From Paenarthrobacter sp. AR 02 (GTDB taxonomy: Bacteria; Actinomycetota; Actinomycetes; Actinomycetales; Micrococcaceae), in NCBI RefSeq assembly GCF_021538675.1, contig NZ_JAJUKH010000015.1, positions 1 through 64,000 of the forward strand: a DNA stretch of 64,000 nucleotides. Direction: 5' to 3'. Below, one piece after another: positions 26,091 to 34,826 of this stretch (position 1 is the stretch's first letter; every line of letters begins with the position of its first letter). A program made the translations under genes and the position numbers. The notes under the pieces were generated by a model that made no database searches, was not told the DNA's origin, and worked only from the letters and a program-made list of their open reading frames with translations.

Positions 26091-27251
26091 ATGAATTCCG
26101 AAGAAATCCTGCCGGATGTCCTGCTCGAGCGCCTGCGCGGCCGTGCCGCAGGGTACGACCGCGACAACCGCTTCTTCCACGAAGACCTGGAGGAGTTGGC
26201 CGACGCCGGGTACCTCAAGCTTTTCGTACCGGAGGCCGACGGCGGACTGGGGCTTGGTCTTGAAGCGGTGGCGGCGTTGCAGCAGCGTCTCGCCACGGCG
26301 GCCCCGGCCACGGCGCTGGCCGTCAACATGCACCTGGTGTGGACCGGCGTCGCGCGTGTCATGGCGGCCAGGGGCGACAATTCTTTGGACTTCGTGCTGA
26401 AGGAGGCCGGTAAGGGGGAAGTCTTTGCGTTCGGCATTTCAGAGGCGGGCAACGACTCCATGCTTTTCGATTCCGGAACAGTGGCCGAAGCGCTGCCCGA
26501 TGGGGGCTACCGGTTCACGGGCAGGAAAATCTTCACCAGCCTTTCCCGCGGTTGGACACGCCTGGGGACGTTCGGTAAGGACGCCGCCGCCAGGGACGGG
26601 GCAGGGGAGCTGGTGTTCGGCTTCATCCGCCGCGACGAACCCGGCCACGAAACGCTAAGTGACTGGGACACTTTGGGAATGCGGGCCAGTGCCTCGAACA
26701 CCACCCTGCTGCATGGTGCCCTGGTTCCTCCGGACCGGATCTTCCGCAAACTGCCGGTGGGCCCCAACCAGGACCTGCTGATTTTCGCCATCTTCGCCTG
26801 TTTTGAAACGCTTCTCGCCGCCGTGTACACAGGCGTGGCAGAGCGTGCGTTCTTCCTGGGCGTCGAGAACGTCAAACGCCGTGTTTCGGCCAAGAATGGC
26901 GGCCGCAGCCTCGCCCAGGACCCCGACATCCGTTGGAAGGTAGCAGATGCCGCCTTGGCCATGGACGGGATCCAACCTCAAATAGCCACCGTTGCCCGGG
27001 ACGTCGACAACCTCGTGGATCACGGCGCGCAGTGGTTCCCCAAGCTGGTGGGCATCAAGTCCAGGGCCACCGAGAATGCGCGCCACGTGGTGGACCTGGC
27101 AATCCGGGTAACGGGCGGTTCGAGCTTCTTCAGGGGTTCTGAGATGGAACGGCTGTACCGGGATGTGCTGGCGGGCATCTTCCATCCCTCCAACGACGAA
27201 TCCGCGCACAACACTGTCGCCAACGCATGGCTTGGGCCCTTGGAAAAGTAG
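26091..27251 (+). CDS. Acyl-CoA dehydrogenase family protein
   Basis: The 386-residue flavoprotein is standard length for the family. The N-terminal helical domain (LADAGYLKLFVPEADGGLGL) is followed by the middle beta domain (FAFGISEAGNDSML). A C-terminal helical domain ends with RVTGGSSFFRGSEMERLYRDVLAGIFHPSNDE. The usual catalytic Glu region of short-chain dehydrogenases is not obvious, so it may belong to the DszC/flavin-monooxygenase-like branch. It sits 27 nt after the M20 peptidase and has GAAGG upstream. Substrate is unknown. Confidence 0.82.
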   Translation: MNSEEILPDVLLERLRGRAAGYDRDNRFFHEDLEELADAGYLKLFVPEADGGLGLGLEAVAALQQRLATAAPATALAVNMHLVWTGVARVMAARGDNSLDFVLKEAGKGEVFAFGISEAGNDSMLFDSGTVAEALPDGGYRFTGRKIFTSLSRGWTRLGTFGKDAAARDGAGELVFGFIRRDEPGHETLSDWDTLGMRASASNTTLLHGALVPPDRIFRKLPVGPNQDLLIFAIFACFETLLAAVYTGVAERAFFLGVENVKRRVSAKNGGRSLAQDPDIRWKVADAALAMDGIQPQIATVARDVDNLVDHGAQWFPKLVGIKSRATENARHVVDLAIRVTGGSSFFRGSEMERLYRDVLAGIFHPSNDESAHNTVANAWLGPLEK

Positions 27252-27270
27252 TGTGGCCGGGCGGTGGCGC

Positions 27271-27504
27271 CTAGACGGTGCGCTGGACGGAATACACTTT
27301 TCGCCGCAGCCAGAAACGGCGCCCACCGCCCAAGTACAGGACGCTGCGTTCGAGTTCCCATTTGCCGTACTCGGAATGCTCGGCCAGCCGGCGGCGGGCC
27401 TCAGGCAGTGAATCGTCAGGGCCCACCGTCAATACGAGGTACTCGTACTGACGTGCATAGTCTCGTTGGCGCTCCACGGAGCTGCCCGGAAATTGTTCTC
27501 TCAT
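27271..27504 (-). CDS. Small conserved protein (DUF5703-like)
   Basis: The 77-residue protein starts MREQFPGSSVER. It contains YEYLVLTVGPDDSLPEARRRL and WELERSVLYLGGGRRFWLRRK, a basic pattern recalled from a small actinobacterial family of unknown function (DUF5703). The ATG at 27504 is preceded by GAGAGGG. It is divergent from the acidic 85-residue protein across 39 nt. No function can be assigned. Confidence 0.6.
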   Translation of the reverse strand: MREQFPGSSVERQRDYARQYEYLVLTVGPDDSLPEARRRLAEHSEYGKWELERSVLYLGGGRRFWLRRKVYSVQRTV

Positions 27505-27543
27505 CCCTCTCCATTTTCGTCTTTTTCCGGCTAACGTGAAGTC

Positions 27544-27801
27544 ATGAGCATCGATCCGCGTGTCGCGCTTCAATCACTGACCGCCGCCTTGGAAGAGCAC
27601 CTGGTTGCCGCATCCGCCCGAAGGGGCGAGGGGGACCCCAATGTCGAGGCCGCGTTCTTCGCGGTTGCCGACGCTTTCGAAGTTTACGAGGACGCACTTT
27701 ACGAGGCATTCTCCGAGGTCACTCCGCTTCAGGTCTTCGACGACGAGGATGAGGACGACGACGAGGCACTCGATGAGGACCTCGAAATAGTAGAGGACTA
27801 A
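27544..27801 (+). CDS. Small acidic hypothetical protein
   Basis: The 85-residue protein has a helical N-terminal part (residues 1-60, PRVALQSLTAALEEHLVAAS, VADAFEVYEDALYEAFSEV) and a highly acidic tail, DDEDEDDDEALDEDLEIVED. I recognise no family with a known role. The tail could mediate binding to basic partners, but this is speculation. A terminator follows closely, so it appears to be expressed alone. Confidence 0.65.
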   Translation: MSIDPRVALQSLTAALEEHLVAASARRGEGDPNVEAAFFAVADAFEVYEDALYEAFSEVTPLQVFDDEDEDDDEALDEDLEIVED

Positions 27802-27815
27802 GACTCTCCGCTTTG

Positions 27816-27846
27816 CACCGGCTGCCTTCGGGTGGCCGGTTTTTTG
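27816..27846 (+). terminator. Terminator after the acidic small protein gene
   Basis: ACCGGCTGCC pairs with GGTGGCCGGT (one G-T pair) around a TTCG loop, followed by six T residues. Confidence 0.8.
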
Positions 27847-28071
27847 TGCCCATTGCCGTCACGGCATTGCCGTTGATGACCCATGATTCCGGGCTTTTTT
27901 ACCCGGCGTGCAGGGCCCGGGACACGTAGTCCCAGCGGTGCCGGCTAGGTACTTGCACGTAGGGGGATTGGGTAATGCTGCGCAAACTTGAGTACACACT
28001 ACTGGTGCGCCCCCTGACAGCCGAGGCTTCACTGATATGTAGGCAATGGCAGGTCTGCGAAGAAGGCTGAC

Positions 28072-29751
28072 ATGGTGAAAGTTCCAGTCTTGCGTCTAGG
28101 CAAGGTAGCGGCACCCACGGGTCCAAACCATGCCACCGTGGGATCAGTCTTTCCAACGGAACCTGCCACTGCCGATGTCAATCCGCCGGCGTCTCCCTGG
28201 ATTGACAAGTCCGTTGCTGCACAACGGACTGAAAAGGCGGGACTGGCGGCGCCGAGGCCGGATGTCACCCTGGACCTTGTGCCGCCAGTCACCCACCGGC
28301 GCTCCCGGGTCGCCGCACCGCCCAAGGACCGCCTGACATGGACGCACCGGCTGACCACCAGCCTCCGACTGGCTGACACCATGTTGGTAGCGGCGGCCGT
28401 CACCGTCGGGTTCCTGGTGGATACGGCGGGATGGCCGTTCACCGCCGACCCCCCGGCGCAGGCAAACCACCTGGTGCTGGGCGGGATACTGGGCTTCGTT
28501 TGGCTGGCAGCACTGGAGGTCTACAGGACCCGGGATCCCAAAGTCCTGGGCGTGGGCCCGGAGGAATACAAGCGGATCTTCTCAGCGAGCATCCGCGTCT
28601 TCGGTTTCCTTGCCATCGTGGCTGTAGTCTTCCGCCTTGAAACTGTCAGTTCCTTCGTCCTGGTTTCCCTGCCGCTTGGCCTGATATCGCTGACAGGCAG
28701 CAGGTGGGGGTTCCGCCGGTGGCTGAGCCAGGAAAAATCGCGGGGGCGCTGCCTCTCGCGCGCCCTGGTAGTCGGGGAGCCGCAGGACGTCCGGTACGTG
28801 ATCAAGCAAATCAACAGGAGATCAGGGGCGGTCTACGAGATTGTGGGCGCCTGCCTGCCGGGTGCCCGGCGGGGAGCGGTCCTGGCTGTAGACCACCAGC
28901 GCGTCCCGGTCCTGTCATCAATCTACGGGATCGCGCACACTGTACGGCAGACAGGCGCGAACGCAGTCATTGTGGCGGGCCCTGTTCCCGGTGGCAACCA
29001 GTTCATCCAGGAACTCGGATGGCGGTTGGAGGAGAACGCCGCAGAACTCGTCCTCGCGGCAACCCTCACCAACGTCGCCGGTCCGCGCATCCACTGGCGG
29101 CCGGTCGAGGGGCTTCCGCTGATGCATGTCGATATCCCGCATTACTCCGGCGGCAAGCACACACTGAAACGCCTTATGGACATCGTCATCTCAGCGGCCG
29201 CGCTGATCGCCCTGGCACCGGTGTTGATGCTGTTGGCCGCGATAGTCCACGCCGACAGTCCAGGCCCGATCCTTTTCCGGCAAGAGCGGATCGGCAAGCA
29301 GGGGACGACCTTCAGGATGCTGAAGTTCCGCTCCATGGTGGTAGATGCCGAATCCCAAGTGGAAGCCCTGGGCAGCCAGGACGAAGGTGCGGGTGTCCTG
29401 TTCAAGATCCGGGGCGACCCCCGGATCACGCGATGTGGTCGATGGATGCGCAAATACTCCCTCGACGAACTGCCCCAATTCTGGAATGTCCTCATGGGCG
29501 ATATGAGCCTCGTTGGCCCCCGCCCACCGTTGTCCCGCGAGGTCAGCGCCTACGAACAACACACGCACCGGCGCCTGCTGATCAAACCGGGCATTACCGG
29601 CCTGTGGCAAATCAACGGACGTTCCGACCTTCCCTGGGATGAAGCGGTCCGGCTGGATCTCTACTACGTGGAGAACTGGTCCCTGGCCGGTGACCTAATG
29701 ATCATGTGGCGAACTTTCCGGGCGATGACCCGGCCATCCGGCGCCTATTAG
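28072..29751 (+). CDS. Exopolysaccharide polyprenyl glycosylphosphotransferase (initiating sugar transferase)
   Basis: The 559-residue membrane enzyme is predicted to transfer a sugar-1-phosphate to undecaprenyl phosphate and start repeat-unit assembly. A disordered N terminus of about 95 residues precedes four hydrophobic segments and a CoA-binding-like Rossmann domain. The PglC/WbaP catalytic domain begins at KRLMDIVISAAALIAL. Its motifs include PILFRQERIGKQG, FRMLKFRSM, KYSLDELPQFWNVL and DMSLVGPRPPL. GAAGG precedes the ATG. It heads the EPS gene cluster. Confidence 0.92.
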   Translation: MVKVPVLRLGKVAAPTGPNHATVGSVFPTEPATADVNPPASPWIDKSVAAQRTEKAGLAAPRPDVTLDLVPPVTHRRSRVAAPPKDRLTWTHRLTTSLRLADTMLVAAAVTVGFLVDTAGWPFTADPPAQANHLVLGGILGFVWLAALEVYRTRDPKVLGVGPEEYKRIFSASIRVFGFLAIVAVVFRLETVSSFVLVSLPLGLISLTGSRWGFRRWLSQEKSRGRCLSRALVVGEPQDVRYVIKQINRRSGAVYEIVGACLPGARRGAVLAVDHQRVPVLSSIYGIAHTVRQTGANAVIVAGPVPGGNQFIQELGWRLEENAAELVLAATLTNVAGPRIHWRPVEGLPLMHVDIPHYSGGKHTLKRLMDIVISAAALIALAPVLMLLAAIVHADSPGPILFRQERIGKQGTTFRMLKFRSMVVDAESQVEALGSQDEGAGVLFKIRGDPRITRCGRWMRKYSLDELPQFWNVLMGDMSLVGPRPPLSREVSAYEQHTHRRLLIKPGITGLWQINGRSDLPWDEAVRLDLYYVENWSLAGDLMIMWRTFRAMTRPSGAY

Positions 29752-29808
29752 CGGCGAACTGCAGTACAGACCGAGTACCGGGCTACCAGCACAGAAGTTG
29801 AGTGGGAA

Positions 29809-30918
29809 ATGAGCATACGCACTGTTCCAGCAGGACCATTGAACGGACATGACCTCAGGCCGAAGCTTCGCGCGGCGGTGGTAGGGGCAGGCTACTGGGG
29901 TCCAAACCTCGCAAGGAACCTCAAAGCAAGCCCCGATTGGGACCTGGTTGCCATCTGCGACCTGGACATCGAGCGCGGACTGAAGCTCGCCGGAACCGTG
30001 GGCGGGGTGGCCGTCGTCGAGTCCTTGGACGAACTGCTGGACACCTACAACCTGGACGCGATCGCCGTCGCCACACCGGCGCACACCCATCACGGCGTGG
30101 TGATGACGGCCCTGCGCGCAGGAAAGCACGTGCTCGTGGAAAAGCCGCTCGCGGACAGCCGAGCCAAGGGACTGGAAATGGTGGAAGAAGCCAACGCCCG
30201 CGGGCTGGTCCTGATGGCCGACCACACCTACTGCTTCACCCCGGCAGTCCTGAAGATCCAGGAACTGGTCTCCAGCGGAGTGCTGGGTGACATCCTGTAC
30301 GTTGACTCAGTCCGCATCAACCTGGGACTCGTCCAACCGGACGTCAATGTCTTCTGGGATCTGGCACCCCACGACCTCTCAATCCTCGACTTCGTGCTCC
30401 CCGGCGGGCTGCATCCCACGGAAATCTCGGCCCACGGCGCGGATCCCCTCGGCACCGGCCGGGACTGCGTGGGACATCTGACCTTCGGCCTGCCCAACGA
30501 TGCGATCGTGCACATCCACGTGAACTGGCTCAGTCCCACCAAAATCCGCCAAATGATCATCGGAGGGTCAAAGCGGACCCTTGTGTGGGACGACCTGAAC
30601 CCGCAACAACGGCTCAGCGTCTACGACCGCGGAGTCAGCCTGGACCAGCAACCCAGATCAGCGGCCGACAAGAAGGCCTCAGCGATCTCCTACCGCTTGG
30701 GCGACACGTGGTCCCCGGCGCTGCAGGAACGCGAACCCCTCGGCCAAGTAGTAGCGGAACTGGCCACCTCCATCCGGAACCACACCCGGCCCCGCACCAG
30801 CGGTGAATCCGGGCTGCGGGTCCTGTCCGTCCTTGAGGCCGTGACACAGAGCCTGGGTACCGATGGCCAGGCAACAGTGGTAGCCGGCAACGAGGTAAAT
30901 CTCCAGGTCGCACGATGA
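29809..30918 (+). CDS. Gfo/Idh/MocA-family sugar dehydrogenase (WlbA/WbpB-like)
   Basis: The 369-residue NAD(P)-dependent enzyme has the Rossmann motif VVGAGYWGPNLARNL, the EKPLADS loop with its catalytic Lys, and WDLAPHDLSILDFV typical of UDP-N-acetylglucosamine(uronate) 3-dehydrogenases. Together with the downstream aminotransferase and acyltransferase it suggests oxidation of a UDP-HexNAc at C3 before amination. The product is inferred. Its stop overlaps the next start by ATGA. Confidence 0.85.
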   Translation: MSIRTVPAGPLNGHDLRPKLRAAVVGAGYWGPNLARNLKASPDWDLVAICDLDIERGLKLAGTVGGVAVVESLDELLDTYNLDAIAVATPAHTHHGVVMTALRAGKHVLVEKPLADSRAKGLEMVEEANARGLVLMADHTYCFTPAVLKIQELVSSGVLGDILYVDSVRINLGLVQPDVNVFWDLAPHDLSILDFVLPGGLHPTEISAHGADPLGTGRDCVGHLTFGLPNDAIVHIHVNWLSPTKIRQMIIGGSKRTLVWDDLNPQQRLSVYDRGVSLDQQPRSAADKKASAISYRLGDTWSPALQEREPLGQVVAELATSIRNHTRPRTSGESGLRVLSVLEAVTQSLGTDGQATVVAGNEVNLQVAR

Positions 30919-31934
30919 AGAAACTACTGGGCGCCAACCTGCTGGTCACCGGAGGCGCCGGAACCATCGGATCCACCCTGGTGGACCAACTGCTCGACGC
31001 CGGTGCGGCGCATGTGGACGTCCTGGACAACCTGGTCCGGGGACGCCGGGCCAACCTGGACGGCGCACTGGCCACCGAACGCGTCCAACTCGTCGAAGGC
31101 GACCTGCGGGACAGGGATCTCGTCCACGACCTCACCCACGGCAAGGACCTGGTCTTCCACCAGGCGGCCATCCGTATCACCCAATGCGCGGAAGAACCCC
31201 GGCTCGCCCTCGAAGTGTTGGTGGATGGGACGTTCAACGTGTACGAGGCAGCCGTAGAACACAAAGTGGACAAGCTCATCTCGGCGTCCAGCGCCTCTGT
31301 TTACGGGATGGCCGAGCAATTCCCCACCAAGGAAAGCCACCACCACCACAACAACGACACCTTCTACGGAGCCGCAAAATCCTTCAACGAGGGGATGGCC
31401 AGGAGCTTCCGCGCCATGTCAGGCCTGGACTACGTCATCCTGCGCTACTTCAACGTCTACGGGCCCCGCATGGACGTGCACGGGCTCTACACCGAAGTGC
31501 TGGTGCGCTGGATGGAACGGATCGTCGATGGCAAGCCACCTATGATCTTCGGCAGCGGAGAGCAAACAATGGACTTCGTCCACACCGCGGACGTGGCCAG
31601 GGCCAACGTCCTGGCAGCCGTCAGCGACGTGCGCGAAGGGGCCTACAACGTGGCCAGCGGCACCGAAACCAGCCTGGCCGAACTGGCTCAAACCCTGCTG
31701 ACGGTCATGGAATCCTCACTGCACCTTGAACACGGCCCGGAACGCGCAGTGAATGGGGTTGCCCGGCGCCTGGCGGACGTCACCGCTGCCCGGGAAGACC
31801 TCGGCTTCGAAGCAGCGGTCGGCCTGGAAGACGGGCTGCGGTCGCTGGTCTCCTGGTGGCGTCCCCTCCGCGACGAGATTGCAGCGGCCCGGCTGGTGGA
31901 CCGCCCTGGGGCCCCGGCAGTTGGTGCGCGATGA
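30915..31934 (+). CDS. NAD-dependent sugar epimerase/dehydratase (extended SDR)
   Basis: The 339-residue protein has LVTGGAGTIGSTLVDQL at the N terminus and the catalytic Ser/Tyr/Lys in SASSASVYG and FYGAAKSFN. Further motifs are RYFNVYGPRMD and DFVHTADVARA. It resembles UDP-hexose 4-epimerases of EPS clusters rather than 4,6-dehydratases. A HHHHNN run just before the catalytic Tyr is unusual. Both ends overlap neighbours by ATGA. Confidence 0.85.
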   Translation: MKKLLGANLLVTGGAGTIGSTLVDQLLDAGAAHVDVLDNLVRGRRANLDGALATERVQLVEGDLRDRDLVHDLTHGKDLVFHQAAIRITQCAEEPRLALEVLVDGTFNVYEAAVEHKVDKLISASSASVYGMAEQFPTKESHHHHNNDTFYGAAKSFNEGMARSFRAMSGLDYVILRYFNVYGPRMDVHGLYTEVLVRWMERIVDGKPPMIFGSGEQTMDFVHTADVARANVLAAVSDVREGAYNVASGTETSLAELAQTLLTVMESSLHLEHGPERAVNGVARRLADVTAAREDLGFEAAVGLEDGLRSLVSWWRPLRDEIAAARLVDRPGAPAVGAR

Positions 31935-33097
31935 CCATCTCCGGGACACACTTGGGCCGCATCGACGTCATGAAACCCTGGCTGGGCGAGGAGGAAGCCC
32001 AAGCCGTGGCCGAAGTGATCGCTTCGGGTTGGGTCGCGCAAGGCCCCAAGGTCCGCCAGTTCGAAGAAGCGTTCGCAGTGGAACAGGAATCCCGTCATGC
32101 GGTGGCAACCTCCAGCTGCACCTCGGCCCTTCACCTGGCGCTCGCCGTCGCCGGCGTCGGCCCGGGAGACGATGTGGTGGTCCCGTCTTTCTCTTTCATT
32201 GCCACCGCCAACGCACCCACCTACATGGGGGCGCGTCCCGTGTTCGCCGACGTCGATATCCAGACGGGCTGCCTGACCGCAGAGACGGTCGAGCAGGCCC
32301 TCACACCGGCCACCAAGGCCGTCATCGCCGTAGACCAGGGCGGGGTTCCAGTTGACTTGGACCCCATCAGGTCCCTCTGCGATGGCCGCGGCATCATCGT
32401 GGTCGAAGACGCGGCCTGCGCCATCGGCTCCCGCTACCGCAGCCGTCCGGTAGGCGCCGGTGCCGAGGTGGCCGCGTGGTCCTTCCATCCCCGCAAGATC
32501 CTCACCACCGGTGAAGGCGGAATGCTCTCCACCCCGCGCCAGGACTTCGCGGACCGGGCACGGCGCCTCCGGGAACACGCCATGAGCGTTTCAGCCACGG
32601 ACCGGCACGCCAGCATCCTCGCTCCCGCGGAAGAGTACCTCGAAGTCGGCTTCAACTACCGGATGACAGACCTTCAAGCCGCCGTCGGACTCGTCCAACT
32701 GGGTCGCCTCCACGAGGCTGTCCAGCGGCGCCGTGAACTGGCCGCCACCTACGCGAACGCGTTTGCCGGCGTCGAAGGCCTCCGGCTGGTCAGCGACCCC
32801 GGATACGGCACCAGCAACTTCCAATCCTGCTGGCTGGAAATCGGTGCTGCATTTCCGTTGGGGAGGGATGCCCTGATGATCCGCCTCGCCGAAGACGGCA
32901 TCTCCGCGCGGCGCGGCATCATGGCGGCCCACCGCCAGCCCGCCTACGCCGGGAAGGACACAGGCGGAGCCGAACTTCGGGCCACGGAATGGCTGACCGA
33001 TCACACCCTGATCCTCCCGGTGTACCACCAATTGGCTCTCCACGACCAAGTCCGCGTCATCGATTCCGTACTCCGCGCGGCAGGACAAGGACGATGA
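31931..33097 (+). CDS. DegT/DnrJ/EryC1/StrS sugar aminotransferase
   Basis: The 388-residue PLP enzyme has the cofactor lysine in WSFHPRKILTTGEGG, with the acidic pair in VVEDAACAIGSRY and the PSFSFIATANA segment. It should aminate the keto-sugar nucleotide made by the upstream dehydrogenase. The ATG at 31931 lies in ATGA with the previous stop. The donor is typically glutamate. Position of amination (C3 or C4) cannot be fixed from sequence. Confidence 0.9.
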   Translation: MTISGTHLGRIDVMKPWLGEEEAQAVAEVIASGWVAQGPKVRQFEEAFAVEQESRHAVATSSCTSALHLALAVAGVGPGDDVVVPSFSFIATANAPTYMGARPVFADVDIQTGCLTAETVEQALTPATKAVIAVDQGGVPVDLDPIRSLCDGRGIIVVEDAACAIGSRYRSRPVGAGAEVAAWSFHPRKILTTGEGGMLSTPRQDFADRARRLREHAMSVSATDRHASILAPAEEYLEVGFNYRMTDLQAAVGLVQLGRLHEAVQRRRELAATYANAFAGVEGLRLVSDPGYGTSNFQSCWLEIGAAFPLGRDALMIRLAEDGISARRGIMAAHRQPAYAGKDTGGAELRATEWLTDHTLILPVYHQLALHDQVRVIDSVLRAAGQGR

Positions 33098-33756
33098 CCG
33101 AGCTACTCCTTATCGCAGCCAGCGGACTCGCCCGCGAAGTCCTGGCGATGGTCCGCAGCAGCGGCCCGTTCGACGTCATCGGCATCCTCGACGACGACGA
33201 AGACAAACTCGGGCGCGTGGTCGATGGCGCCCACGTGCTCGGTCCCATCAAGGACGCGCTCCTCTTCCCACACGCCTTGTTGTTGGTCTGCATCGGTTCA
33301 GGGGCGGGCCGGGAGAGCGTCGTGATGCGGTTACGGTCCCTGGGGCTTGCAGAGAACCGCTACGCCACCGCCATCGATCCCACAGTCAATGTCCCCGAAG
33401 GGTGCGTGATCGGCGCAGGCAGCATCCTCCTGGCCCACGTCAGCATGACAGCCTCCGTCACCATCGGCAACCATGTTGTCGCCATGCCAGGGGTCACGTT
33501 CACCCACGACGACATCATCGGCGACTTCGCGACCTTCGCTTCCGGGGTCTCACTGGGGGGTAACGTCCGCGTCGGCCGCGCCGCCTACATAGGAATGAAC
33601 GCCAGTGTCCGCGAGCGCCGGTCCATTGGCGCGAAAGCCACCATCGGCATGGGCGCGGCGGTCCTCAACGACGTACCCGATGACGAGACGTGGGCCGGTG
33701 TCCCGGCCCGGGTGATAAGGCGCGGCAACTCTCCGGCGCTGGAGGGGGCCCAATGA
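33094..33756 (+). CDS. NeuD/PglD-family sugar O/N-acyltransferase
   Basis: The 220-residue protein combines an N-terminal Rossmann PglD_N region (LLIAASGLAREVLAMV) with a left-handed beta-helix of hexapeptide repeats (residues about 90-195, with VIGAGSILLA and VTIGNHVVAMPG). It probably acetylates the amino sugar produced by the preceding aminotransferase. The conserved His of the family may be that of FTHDDIIGD. ATGA overlaps occur at both ends. Confidence 0.87.
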   Translation: MTELLLIAASGLAREVLAMVRSSGPFDVIGILDDDEDKLGRVVDGAHVLGPIKDALLFPHALLLVCIGSGAGRESVVMRLRSLGLAENRYATAIDPTVNVPEGCVIGAGSILLAHVSMTASVTIGNHVVAMPGVTFTHDDIIGDFATFASGVSLGGNVRVGRAAYIGMNASVRERRSIGAKATIGMGAAVLNDVPDDETWAGVPARVIRRGNSPALEGAQ

Positions 33757-34826
33757 GGGTGATGCGTCCAGTCCCGGCCTCGGCCCCGCCCACTGTGAGT
33801 GTGGTGGTTCCCTGCTACAACTACGGCCACTACCTGCCCCAGGCCGTGGGGAGTGCACTGGCCCAGGAGGGCGTGGACGTCGAGGTCATTGTGGTGGACG
33901 ATGCGTCTACGGACGGCAGTGCCGCGGTGGCCTGGCGGCTGGCTTCCTCGGATCCTCGCATCAGCGTGGTGCATCACGCCACCAACCAAGGGCATATCGC
34001 CACCTACAACGACGGTCTTGCCCGGGCCGGGGGCCGCTATGTGACCCTGCTCTCCGCAGACGACCTGCTCGCGCCGGGCGCCCTGGCCCGGGCAGCTGCC
34101 CTCATGGAGGCCAACCCGCGGGTGGGCATGGTGTACGGCTTGCCGAAGGACTTCACGGATCAGCCACCCGCCGTGGCCCAGCACGAACGCTGTACATGGA
34201 CCGTGTGGGGTGGCCGGAGTTGGATCGCGTTGGCGTGCGCCCGTGGCAGGAATTTCATCCTGTCACCAGAGGTAGTGATGCGGACGGAGGCTGTCCTTGG
34301 CATTGGGGCCTACAGTTCCACCCTGCCGCACTCCGGGGACCTGGAGTACTGGTTGCGGGCTGCTGCTTCCTGGGACGTGGGACGGATCAACGGACCCGTC
34401 CAGGCTTTCTACCGTGTTCACGGGGCGAACATGCACCAAACACAGTTCGCTGCCGCTGCGGTGGACCTTCAGCATCGGTTGGATGCTTTCCGTGTCCTGG
34501 AGGACCCCCGGTTTCCGTGCCCTACGGACAAGCGGTTCAGGCAGTTGGAGCGGGCGAAGCGGGCCTTGAGCAAGGAAGCTGTGCGGCTTGGTTCGAAGGA
34601 GACCGCCCGGGGCGGGTCAGTGGAAGCGGCCATTGAGCTGCGAAAGTTCATTGAGCGCCTCCAGGATGTTCCAGGCAACGTCCACCGGGCCAACGTCCTC
34701 CAAGCCCGGATCTCCCGCCTCTCGCAGGGCAGGGGACCAGGCACAGGACGGGTCGCTGCACAATTCGTCCATACCCAGCTGGACAGGGCCCGTTGGCGTT
34801 TCTGGGCCATGACGGGCATCTCATGA
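33753..34826 (+). CDS. Family 2 glycosyltransferase
   Basis: The 357-residue protein has the GT2 opening VSVVVPCYNYGHYLPQAVGSAL, the VVDDASTDGS loop, and a DxD-equivalent LLSADDLLAPG. It should add a sugar to the lipid-linked repeat at the cytoplasmic face. There is no transmembrane segment. A C-terminal lysine/arginine-rich helical region (residues about 265-340) extends past the catalytic domain. It is translationally coupled on both sides. Confidence 0.88.
   Translation: MRVMRPVPASAPPTVSVVVPCYNYGHYLPQAVGSALAQEGVDVEVIVVDDASTDGSAAVAWRLASSDPRISVVHHATNQGHIATYNDGLARAGGRYVTLLSADDLLAPGALARAAALMEANPRVGMVYGLPKDFTDQPPAVAQHERCTWTVWGGRSWIALACARGRNFILSPEVVMRTEAVLGIGAYSSTLPHSGDLEYWLRAAASWDVGRINGPVQAFYRVHGANMHQTQFAAAAVDLQHRLDAFRVLEDPRFPCPTDKRFRQLERAKRALSKEAVRLGSKETARGGSVEAAIELRKFIERLQDVPGNVHRANVLQARISRLSQGRGPGTGRVAAQFVHTQLDRARWRFWAMTGIS

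Noticed and set aside
27851..27873. Direct repeat CATTGCCGT (twice) upstream of the EPS operon
   Set aside because: Nine-base copies 14 nt apart in a GC-rich intergenic region are likely chance. No array or target-site feature accompanies them.
31321..31350. CACCACCACCAC run encoding HHHH in the epimerase, as a repeat or tag artefact
   Set aside because: It is in frame inside a coupled gene, uses mixed neighbouring codons and does not extend into a tandem repeat.
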